A DNA stretch of 64,000 nucleotides, from assembly GCF_021172145.1 (NCBI RefSeq), contig NZ_CP089095.1:1798001-1862000 (forward strand), written 5' to 3'. The translations under genes were made by a program, and so were the position numbers. This DNA comes from Flavobacterium cyclinae. GTDB lineage: Bacteria > Bacteroidota > Bacteroidia > Flavobacteriales > Flavobacteriaceae. The notes under the pieces are model-generated. The model was given only the letters and a program-made list of their open reading frames with translations. It had not been told where the DNA came from and ran no database searches. Position 1 is the first letter of the stretch, and every line of letters begins with the position of its first letter. This document shows, in pieces, positions 56,846 through 64,000 of the stretch.

Positions 56846-57682
56846 TTATTCAGTGACAGTAGAACGAGCTTCAATTTGTTCTAATTCAGTTTCTTTTTGA
56901 GCATAATTCTTAATAACGAAATATGCCAAAATAGCTAACGGAATTCCTAAAATTGAATTTACCATTTCTCCTGTAGTTAAATTAATATAATTCTCAACCG
57001 TTTCCTCTTTAAAAGCCATTTTAAAAACATAATTTCCTAAATAATTAGAAATAATCCAAAGCGTCCACCAAAAACCAATTACAATACCATTCGTGGGAAT
57101 TACATTTCCAGTTGCTTTGCCAATTAATTTACTTGTTTTACTGTCCAATTCATTCATTATTTGTACTGGTCTAAATAATGAAATTATTGGAACAAACCAA
57201 CCTCCAGCAGCCCAACCATCACTATGAGCACAAGTCCCTGTTCGAACTTGTAAATTATAATAGGCTCTTCTAAACCATTGAATAAAAAATACAGCACTAA
57301 TTATCATTGCAATCAAATAAATAATTCCGATAATCTGCTCTCTAAGATCATTTGTTGTTAACACTTCTTCAGGCACATAAAAACCTTCATTTAAATCATT
57401 TAATAAACCCAATTGTAAATAAGAAGAATACCCAGAAATAACATCTAAAACCATAACAATCATAATCATTATCATTGCATTTTTAGCTCGTTGAGCATTT
57501 GGTCTGATTGCTATTTTTTGTTGGGCTTTATCTGTAATTACTGAAGTATCATTCATATAATGGGTACAAGTTTCATCTGGTTCCAATCGATGGCCTCTAA
57601 TATTACAAATTGCTTCTGGTTCAAAATCCCCTTTTTTACGATTCAAACATGTTTGACAAACTAAAATTTGTGCTTCAGTCAT
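56846..57682 (-). CDS. DUF4328 membrane protein with N-terminal Cys-rich motif
   Basis: A 278-residue protein. The first 40 residues have VCQTCLNRKKGD, EAICNIRG and ETCTHY, four Cys that look like a small zinc ribbon. Four or more membrane helices follow. The DUF4328 core is IQWFRRAYYNLQVRTGTCAHSDGWAAGGWFVPIISLFRPVQIMNEL (landmark near residues 135-180). Function unknown. It has its own -7 element TATGTTTG (57718-57725, minus) and terminator, so it is a single-gene unit. Confidence 0.88.
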   Translation of the reverse strand: MTEAQILVCQTCLNRKKGDFEPEAICNIRGHRLEPDETCTHYMNDTSVITDKAQQKIAIRPNAQRAKNAMIMIMIVMVLDVISGYSSYLQLGLLNDLNEGFYVPEEVLTTNDLREQIIGIIYLIAMIISAVFFIQWFRRAYYNLQVRTGTCAHSDGWAAGGWFVPIISLFRPVQIMNELDSKTSKLIGKATGNVIPTNGIVIGFWWTLWIISNYLGNYVFKMAFKEETVENYINLTTGEMVNSILGIPLAILAYFVIKNYAQKETELEQIEARSTVTE

Positions 57683-57717
57683 AAGATAATATTTACACTA
57701 ATTATTAAACAATTTGC

Positions 57718-57725
57718 CAAACATA
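57718..57725 (-). promoter_or_regulatory. -7 promoter element (TATGTTTG) of the DUF4328 gene
   Basis: An exact TAnnTTTG match on the minus strand, 35 nt upstream of the start codon. Confidence 0.45.
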
Positions 57726-57883
57726 ATAAAATAATAGAAATATTTAGATTTTGAGATCCAAAAAATTAAGTAAAAGTGATGAATTAGAAAAATTAAATAG
57801 ATTGAATATTATTGAAAAACTATTACCTTGCTTATTATTAAATATCTTGTAAATATTTTACATATAATATATCTGTAAAAAAT

Positions 57884-58444
57884 ATGCATTCTAACACCAA
57901 ACTATTTTGTTTAGAAACCGTTTCTGATGTTATTTCTCAAACTAACAGCAGTACTATTTTACCTTCTTTAGAAAAATTAGCCATTCAATACAACATAACT
58001 AATATATACCAAACGTGTGATAGTATTGAAGGATTAGAAGAAAGTTTATCTACACTACTTTATGAAGATCGATACTTTAAAGATTATGAAATCTTATATT
58101 TTGTATTTCAAGGAAGTAACAATAATATTATCATTGACAATTATTTATATAGTTTAGAAGAAATTGCCGAATTCTTTGAAGGTAAACTAATTAATAAACG
58201 AATTCATTTTGCTAATACCTTTCAACTAAACTTAGATACCGAAACTGCTCAGTATTTTTTAGATGTTACAGGTGCCATTTCCGTATCTGGTTATAGTAAC
58301 ACAGCGCCAATACTTAGCACTATTATAGATAATTTATTCTTTGCTTTATGTTATGAATATGACGATGTTCATGATATAGTTGAAGTATTATTAGAAAAGC
58401 ATTATACCTTAGCAAAAGGAATGGGATTTACTTTGTATCATTAG
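57884..58444 (+). CDS. DUF6642-like protein, caspase-type fold without the catalytic pair
   Basis: A 186-residue protein. Its outline, LFCLET then TILPSLEKLAIQYNI, a strand YEILYFVFQGSNNN, SLEEIAEFFEGKLINKRIHFAN, and FLDVTGAISVSGYSN, follows what I recall of DUF6642, a family with caspase/CHAT-like strands. In that family the corresponding positions are FHG (His) and FGSC (Cys); here they read FQG and HFANTF, so neither catalytic residue is present. It lies 85 nt upstream of an M48 peptidase on the same strand. The family link comes from memory and is moderate. Confidence 0.55.
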   Translation: MHSNTKLFCLETVSDVISQTNSSTILPSLEKLAIQYNITNIYQTCDSIEGLEESLSTLLYEDRYFKDYEILYFVFQGSNNNIIIDNYLYSLEEIAEFFEGKLINKRIHFANTFQLNLDTETAQYFLDVTGAISVSGYSNTAPILSTIIDNLFFALCYEYDDVHDIVEVLLEKHYTLAKGMGFTLYH

Positions 58445-58529
58445 GAAACAAATTTTTGTAAGAAATTTTATTTCTATTCAATAATTTTCCCAAATAAATT
58501 CCATATTTGTAATTCAATTTTTCTTAATT

Positions 58530-60566
58530 ATGGACATTCAAATTTCGCCTGAATTTAAAAAACAAACAAGTAAAGCTATAATAGCAATTGTACTTTTTAT
58601 ATTAGTTTATTTGCTATTAATAGTATTAGGTTTTTTAATCACAATTGCTTGTATTGCCGGTGGTATAACAATAATTGTAGCAAGACCCATGTTTATTACT
58701 CTAGCATTAGGAATTGGTTTAGCGAGCTTGGGTGTCATGATTATCATATTTTTATTCAAATTTCTTTTCAAAAGAAACAAAACAGATTTATCTAAATTTA
58801 CCGAAGTAAAACGTTCTCAAGAACCCAAATTATTTGCATTTATTGATGAAATTGTTGCAGAAACAAATACCAATTTTCCAAAAAAAGTATTTCTTTCTAC
58901 AGAAGTAAATGCCAGTGTGTTCTATGATTCTAATTTTTGGAGTATGTTCTTGCCTATAAAAAAGAACTTACATATAGGAATGGGATTAGTAAATAGTGTA
59001 ACACATGATGAACTAAAAGCCATTTTAGCTCATGAATTTGGACATTTTTCGCAAAGAACAATGAAAGTTGGCAGTTTTGTTTACAATGTAAATCAAATTA
59101 TTTACAACATGCTGTATGACAATGATTCTTATGGAAATTTAATCCAAAAATGGGCCAATATAAGTGGTTACTTTTCCATATTTGTAGCAGCTGCAGTAAA
59201 AATCATACAAGGAATTCAGTGGATACTTCAAAAAATGTATGGCATAGTAAATAAAAACTACATGGCATTATCTAGAGAAATGGAATTTCATGCCGATGAA
59301 GTTGCAGCAAATGTAACTGGTTATTTGCCATTAAAAACTTCATTATTACGTATGGATTTAGCCGATAAAAGTTATAATAGTGTTTTAGAATTTTATGAAA
59401 GTAAATACAATGAGGGTTGGATTAGTGAAAACATATTTAAAGAACACTCTTTCATTATGAACTTTTACGCTAAAAAACAAGGTATTTCAATTATAGATCA
59501 ATTACCAGAAGTTAAACCTGAAAATACTAACTTTTTCAATACCTCAAAACTGGTAATTAAAAACCAATGGGCATCGCATCCTGAAATGGATGAACGTATT
59601 GCAGCACTAGAAAAAATTGGAATTGTAAAAACTAATCCAAATATTGAACCAGCAAGTAACATATTTGTTAATGCAATTGATACGGAAGAAAAATTAACTC
59701 AAAAATTATTTGGTAATGTAAATTACACATCAGAAAGTATTACTATAAACTTTGAAAAATTTAAAGAACAATTTGAAGCAGATTATATAAAAGAAAGTTT
59801 TGATGAAGTCTTTAAAGGATACTACAACCAACATAGTCCAACAAATTTTTCAATGGTAAATACTACTACATCAACGGATTCATTTGATAATTTATTTAAC
59901 GATGAAGTAGCTAATATTCCAAGAGAATTAGCAAATGCACAACAAGATATAATGATACTTCAAGGCATTAAAGAAGGCAATTACGATATTAATACTTTTG
60001 ATTATGAAGGAGTAAAATATAGTAAAAATGAAGTTACTAAGGCTATTCAAAAAATAGAAGAAGAAATAAAAAAACTCCAAGAAAAACTAAAACTTCATGA
60101 TCAAAATATTTATGATTATTTTCATACAATAGCCTCTCAAAAAAACAAAAAACTTGAATTTGAGTCAGTTACCAAAAAATATCTGAGTTTTGACAAAAAT
60201 TTTGATGAAAATTTTGAATTACACAGCAAAATATCAAATGCATTAGAATTCATTAGTAAAGAAACACCTTATGAAATAATAAGAGAACATTTTGAAACAT
60301 TTCGTCCTTTAGAAAAAAGATTAAAAGAGGAACTCAATAAACTTATAAATTTAAGTGTTTATCAAAACGAATCAAATCCTGAATTATTGAAAGAAATCGA
60401 ATCCTTTACAAATGAATATTTAAGCTATTTTGTGGGGAAAGAATACAAAGATGATCAATTACAAATTTTGTTTAAAATGATTCATTCTTTTCAATTTTTG
60501 AACCAAAGAATTTTCTTTTTACACAAAAAAGAATGGCTTGATTATCAATTACAATTATTAGCTTAA
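58530..60566 (+). CDS. M48-family membrane metallopeptidase (HtpX/Ste24-like), large
   Basis: A 678-residue protein with two N-terminal membrane helices (about 17-40 and 50-78), the zinc motif HEFGH (168-172) preceded by THDELKAILA, and the third ligand in SREMEFHADEVAA. Helices near residues 205-235 fit the Ste24/HtpX layout. The C-terminal half (about 360-678) is a long soluble, helical and partly coiled-coil region (EEEIKKLQEKLKLHDQN) of unknown role. HtpX relatives degrade or trim membrane proteins under stress. A hairpin terminator follows. Confidence 0.9.
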   Translation: MDIQISPEFKKQTSKAIIAIVLFILVYLLLIVLGFLITIACIAGGITIIVARPMFITLALGIGLASLGVMIIIFLFKFLFKRNKTDLSKFTEVKRSQEPKLFAFIDEIVAETNTNFPKKVFLSTEVNASVFYDSNFWSMFLPIKKNLHIGMGLVNSVTHDELKAILAHEFGHFSQRTMKVGSFVYNVNQIIYNMLYDNDSYGNLIQKWANISGYFSIFVAAAVKIIQGIQWILQKMYGIVNKNYMALSREMEFHADEVAANVTGYLPLKTSLLRMDLADKSYNSVLEFYESKYNEGWISENIFKEHSFIMNFYAKKQGISIIDQLPEVKPENTNFFNTSKLVIKNQWASHPEMDERIAALEKIGIVKTNPNIEPASNIFVNAIDTEEKLTQKLFGNVNYTSESITINFEKFKEQFEADYIKESFDEVFKGYYNQHSPTNFSMVNTTTSTDSFDNLFNDEVANIPRELANAQQDIMILQGIKEGNYDINTFDYEGVKYSKNEVTKAIQKIEEEIKKLQEKLKLHDQNIYDYFHTIASQKNKKLEFESVTKKYLSFDKNFDENFELHSKISNALEFISKETPYEIIREHFETFRPLEKRLKEELNKLINLSVYQNESNPELLKEIESFTNEYLSYFVGKEYKDDQLQILFKMIHSFQFLNQRIFFLHKKEWLDYQLQLLA

Positions 60567-60571
60567 CTTAA

Positions 60572-60608
60572 ATTTTCCCCAAAATTACAAATTGTATTTG
60601 GGGAAAAT
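60572..60608. terminator. Bidirectional terminator after the M48 gene
   Basis: ATTTTCCCCAAA (60572-60583) pairs perfectly with TTTGGGGAAAAT (60597-60608) between two convergent genes. The T-run is short, so the hairpin itself is the main evidence. Confidence 0.7.
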
Positions 60609-60622
60609 CTAACTAAGAATGC

Positions 60623-61996
60623 TTAACTCTTAAATAACACATTCATTATGTCTTCGTAAGTTTTTAATTCCTTTGGATGAACTCTCATTTTTAATTTCAC
60701 TTTACCTGAAAGCTCTTTTAATGCTTTAAAATCTTCAATTGTAAAATAAGCTAATTTATTAGTTTTAGTTAATCCCCATAATATGTTTTGACTTTCAGGA
60801 TTAAAATGAATTGAATTTGTGTAACGATACAAAGCATTCTTCCCAATTTCTACTAATACAACTTGTTTTAAGTCAAGTTTATTACCATTTTCATCTAAAT
60901 AAACTACTTCAATGTTTGCTCCTTTTGGATACGAATGAGGATAATCTAGGTTTACTAAACCAAATTGATTAATTTCCAATGTTCGTAATATTTTATTATT
61001 ACCTGTTAGTTTTTCTATTTCATTTTTATCAATGAAGAAATTATATTCTTTGACTTTTTTATCATAAATCTCCCAAACATCATTAATTCTTTTTCGTTCT
61101 TTCTCTAATTTTGAAATTAATTTAGCATATTTTTTTTGATAATTTGTTAAGGCTTTAGAATATTGAACTTTATCTTTAAAACTCAAATAACAAATACATG
61201 ATGATTTTGTTGTATCAGATATTTTTCCCCATGGTACAAAAGTTACTTTATATGTGCCATTTTTTAAATCTTCAACCAAAATATCTTTTGTAAAATTAAA
61301 TCCGCATTTTTTTCCATCAACAGGCTCAAACCATACATCTTTATATTCTTCTAATTTATCTTTTTCATTTAAATCATCAAATACTTGAAAAGCAAATTTT
61401 CCTGCTTCTTTAGGAGGAATTGGTGCTTCTGGCAATTGTGATATCTCTTCTGTTTTTGATGTTGAAATTATTTGATCTTTACCTAATTCATGCCAAGAAT
61501 TAGTATTTGGATCTAAATCATAACGATTAAATTTTGGATCTTTTGTAAAACTCACAGCTGCAACTTTTATTTTATTTTCTGGATTTACCTGAACTAAATT
61601 ACCCTTATTTGTAGCAGTAATTTCAAACATTCCTGCTGATTCAAATACCAATTCTTCCCCATTTGAATTGGTGAAATTCATAGGAATTCCCGCTAAATAA
61701 ATTTCCAAAGGATTAGAAAACATTCTAAATTTTAAGTCAACCGGACTTGTAATTACATTGCCACTTTCATCTAAGAAAGCTTCTTTAGGAATCGTGATTA
61801 TTGAACCTGATTTATGATAAATCACAGTGTCTTTTTGTGGTAAAATTTGAAATTCATCTGCAATTATATCTGCAGCAGGAATGGGTGGAACTAATTGCTC
61901 CTTTGTTGTTTGAAGTTTACTTTCTTTTTCATTTTCTTTACAAGAAAAGTAACTCATTGATATTAATACCAAGAGTAAATAATGTAGGTTTTTCAT
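60623..61996 (-). CDS. Lipoprotein of unknown function
   Basis: A 457-residue protein with lipobox MSYFSC (Cys19). Residues 55-175 form a strand-rich domain (VIYHKSGSIITIPKEAFLDESG, GIPMNFTNSNGEELVFESAGMFEI as landmarks) of a kind common in Bacteroidota surface or periplasmic proteins. A middle segment near 275-315 is Lys/Glu-rich and helical (YQKKYAKLISKLEKERKRIN). The C-terminal part is again strand-rich. I do not recognise a named family. It is convergent with the M48 gene and divergent from the histidine kinase. Confidence 0.7.
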   Translation of the reverse strand: MKNLHYLLLVLISMSYFSCKENEKESKLQTTKEQLVPPIPAADIIADEFQILPQKDTVIYHKSGSIITIPKEAFLDESGNVITSPVDLKFRMFSNPLEIYLAGIPMNFTNSNGEELVFESAGMFEITATNKGNLVQVNPENKIKVAAVSFTKDPKFNRYDLDPNTNSWHELGKDQIISTSKTEEISQLPEAPIPPKEAGKFAFQVFDDLNEKDKLEEYKDVWFEPVDGKKCGFNFTKDILVEDLKNGTYKVTFVPWGKISDTTKSSCICYLSFKDKVQYSKALTNYQKKYAKLISKLEKERKRINDVWEIYDKKVKEYNFFIDKNEIEKLTGNNKILRTLEINQFGLVNLDYPHSYPKGANIEVVYLDENGNKLDLKQVVLVEIGKNALYRYTNSIHFNPESQNILWGLTKTNKLAYFTIEDFKALKELSGKVKLKMRVHPKELKTYEDIMNVLFKS

Positions 61997-62136
61997 AATA
62001 ACTAAAATTTGGTTACTATTAAAAACGTTAATAAATTACAATTAGTACAAAACATTTAGAAATTCTACATTCTAAAACAAAAAATTCAAGATTAAATCAA
62101 AAATTACTACTTTAGTCTTTCCTTAGAAACAAAAAA

Positions 62137-63777
62137 ATGTACCTAAAAAAACAACTACTATTTTTTCTTTTTTGTACTCTAATTTCTTGTAAAAATCAAG
62201 AAGAAAACCCACCATTAGATAGTAGTTTAGAAAAAGCCGAACAACTTTACTCTAATAAAGAATTTAGAAAAGCATATTATCATTACAACCAATCTTTTCT
62301 ATACAATCAAAATGAAAATAATACAAAAAGGGCGGTTTACAACTTATTAAGAATGGCACACATTGAAAGTATTGAATGTGATTACATTGGAAGTGAAGCA
62401 ACTACCACACAGGCAATTCAATTGTTTAACAAAAGTATTCCTGTTGCCTATCAAACTAATGCATATACTTCTTTAGGGTTAAATTATTTGCATCTTGCAA
62501 ATTATGAAGAAGCTCATAAGATGTTTAAAAAATCAATGCAAATTACAGATGATTCCCTTACTGTTTATATTGCAAAAAATAATATTGCCTATTCTTATAT
62601 TAAGCAAAAAGAATATAAAAAAGCCATTTACCTTTTATCTGAAGTAGAAAATGAGAAAGTACTACAAGATTCGCCATTAGATTTTGCTCGCGTTTTAGAT
62701 AACAAAGGAATTGCATTGTTTCATTTAAATGATTTATCTGCTCTATCTTATCTACAAAAAGCTAAAGCAATTAGAGAAGCCAATAACGACAATTCGCAAA
62801 TTGTTTCATCGTATGTTCACTTAGCAGAATATCACCAAAATAAAGATGTTAAAACGGCTAAACTTTGGGCTGAAAAAGCCTATCATGCAGCAACCAAAGC
62901 TTTTATTCCCGATGACCGATTAGAAGCTCTAAACCTTTTATTTACAACTACAACAAACAACAACCTAAAAAACGAATATCACCATACTTATATTCATATT
63001 AATGATAGCTTACAAAAGGCAAGACAACAAGCTAAAAACCAATTTGCAAAAATCAAATATGATTCTGAAAAAGCTGAAAATGAGAAAACTGCTTATCAAT
63101 ATAAAATGTATGCTTTTATCGCCTTACTGATATTAAGTATCGCTATTTTCATTTTGCTTTATCGTTTAACCATTCAAAAAAACAAACGTAAAATTTTAGA
63201 AACTCAATATGCCACAGAGACTAAAATTGCCAAACGCTTGCATGACGAATTGGCTAATGATGTACACAATACTATAGCTTTTGCCGAAACCCAAAACTTA
63301 GAAAACGAACAAAACAAAGAAACTTTATTGGAAAATTTAGATACTATTTACCAACGTGCGCGCAACATTTCCAATGAAAACAAACAAATCAATACTGGAG
63401 AAGCTTATGTAGAGCAATTGAAGCACATGATTCATTCCTATAGTTCAGAAAAAATAAATGTGATATTAAATACTGCAGCATTACATGATATTCAATTAAA
63501 AGAAGAAGTCAAAATTGCTTTATATCGCGTATTGCAGGAACTCATGGTTAACATGAAAAAACACAGCGAATCTACTTTAGTTGCAATAGCATTTAAAAAC
63601 CTTCCCACAACAATAGAAATTACCTATTCGGATAATGGAAAAGGCGTAGAAAATCAATTACAAGTAAAAAATGGTTTACAAAATGTGGAAAACCGCATTT
63701 TTTCTATCAACGGAAACCTTACTTTTGAAACAGAACCTAATAAAGGGTTTAAAGTAAAATTTTCAATTCCGAAATAA
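62137..63777 (+). CDS. TPR-containing sensor histidine kinase (lipoprotein-like N-terminus)
   Basis: A 546-residue kinase. The start MYLKKQLLFFLFCTLISC has a lipobox-like end. Residues 30-300 are about six tetratricopeptide repeats (AYTSLGLNYLHLANYEEAHKMF is one), then a membrane helix at about 326-347. The cytoplasmic part has the H-box KRLHDELAND with His369, N-box VLQELMVNMKKHS, DNGKGV and GLQNVENRI, the pattern of HisKA_3/NarL-type kinases. A response regulator gene begins 2 nt after its stop, so they are cognate partners. The stimulus is unknown. Confidence 0.92.
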   Translation: MYLKKQLLFFLFCTLISCKNQEENPPLDSSLEKAEQLYSNKEFRKAYYHYNQSFLYNQNENNTKRAVYNLLRMAHIESIECDYIGSEATTTQAIQLFNKSIPVAYQTNAYTSLGLNYLHLANYEEAHKMFKKSMQITDDSLTVYIAKNNIAYSYIKQKEYKKAIYLLSEVENEKVLQDSPLDFARVLDNKGIALFHLNDLSALSYLQKAKAIREANNDNSQIVSSYVHLAEYHQNKDVKTAKLWAEKAYHAATKAFIPDDRLEALNLLFTTTTNNNLKNEYHHTYIHINDSLQKARQQAKNQFAKIKYDSEKAENEKTAYQYKMYAFIALLILSIAIFILLYRLTIQKNKRKILETQYATETKIAKRLHDELANDVHNTIAFAETQNLENEQNKETLLENLDTIYQRARNISNENKQINTGEAYVEQLKHMIHSYSSEKINVILNTAALHDIQLKEEVKIALYRVLQELMVNMKKHSESTLVAIAFKNLPTTIEITYSDNGKGVENQLQVKNGLQNVENRIFSINGNLTFETEPNKGFKVKFSIPK

Positions 63778-63779
63778 AT

Positions 63780-64000
63780 ATGTTTACAAAAGTATTAATA
63801 GCCGAAGATTTTGACAGCATTAACATAGCGTTAATTCAAACCCTAGAAAGTATGGGCGTTACGAAAATTGAACACGCTAAATATTGTGATGATGCCTTAT
63901 TGAAAGCAAAAAAAGCACTACAAGACAAAGCTCCATTTGATTTATTGATAAGCGATTTATCATTTGAAACAGATTACAGAACTGTAGCTTTGAAAAATGG
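63780..64000 (+). CDS. Response regulator, N-terminal part (probably LuxR/NarL type)
   Basis: About 73 residues are present before the window ends. They form the start of a receiver domain: MFTKVLIAEDFDSINIALIQTLESMG, acidic pair Glu-Asp at 9-10, and the probable phospho-acceptor Asp in FDLLISDLSFE. It follows the TPR kinase by 2 nt. The output domain is outside the window; a LuxR-type HTH is expected from the kinase type but not seen. Confidence 0.9.
   Translation, partial: MFTKVLIAEDFDSINIALIQTLESMGVTKIEHAKYCDDALLKAKKALQDKAPFDLLISDLSFETDYRTVALKN

Overview
The window is a stretch of chromosome from a Bacteroidota bacterium, most probably Flavobacteriaceae and close to Flavobacterium. The evidence is AT-rich DNA, many upstream regions with the Bacteroidota -7 element TAnnTTTG, a fused LpxC-FabZ, the type IX secretion regulator PorX, PUR/DUF3276 and BatA-type proteins, the long form of NusB, and several families of intergenic hairpin and phrase-like repeats. 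It is mostly housekeeping sequence, with one IS3-type insertion and one decayed, duplicated tRNA-linked region.

Layout. 1-4.7 kb: menaquinone genes (menA start, menB) around a pair of bacterial PH-domain membrane proteins, an outer-membrane barrel and a four-helix-bundle (S23-type) gene. 4.8-12.2 kb: C1B cysteine peptidase, PH protein, two secreted or enzymatic genes (serine hydrolase, LigB-type dioxygenase), cvfB, a porin, prmA and clpS. 12.28-13.62 kb: a complete IS3-family element with a programmed -1 frameshift, lodged between clpS and sucD. 13.6-21.2 kb: a minus-strand cluster sucD, NTF2-like gene, second lpxD, efp, lpxA, lpxC-fabZ, lpxD and an HD phosphohydrolase, mainly lipid A synthesis. 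21.3-25.1 kb: porX, tsaE, ald, DUF4258. 25.1-26.1 kb: a tRNA-Val gene surrounded by three defective tRNA-like copies, a 5' tRNA remnant and two differently broken GIY-YIG nuclease genes. 26.1-35 kb: pepT, M28 peptidase, yajC/DUF1573/nusB, an amino-acid dehydrogenase, an ABC exporter and PUR. 35.1-38 kb: csaA and a redox operon (thioredoxin, rhodanese, DUF2892) divergent from hemN, with two palindromes placed symmetrically between them. 38.2-53 kb: BamA/TamA-like barrel, DEAD-box helicase, an array of hairpin repeats, BatA, a dihydroorotase homologue without its HxH motif, esterase, tpx, dgkA, ftsK, lolA-like, lptF/G-like, ribBA with a degenerate GTP cyclohydrolase half. 53-64 kb: an EptA/PAP2 pair likely to remodel lipid A phosphates, a second serine hydrolase, DUF4328, a caspase-like (DUF6642-like) protein lacking its catalytic pair, an M48 peptidase, a lipoprotein, and a TPR histidine kinase followed by a truncated response regulator.

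Most unusual items: the tRNA-Val/GIY-YIG module; three hairpin repeats with shared ends but unrelated, self-complementary stems near 41.6 kb; the two equally spaced Crp/Fnr-like palindromes between trxA and hemN; and two enzyme homologues (PyrC-like and the RibA half of RibBA) that lack essential metal ligands. All family names come from recognising motifs by eye; no database search was run.
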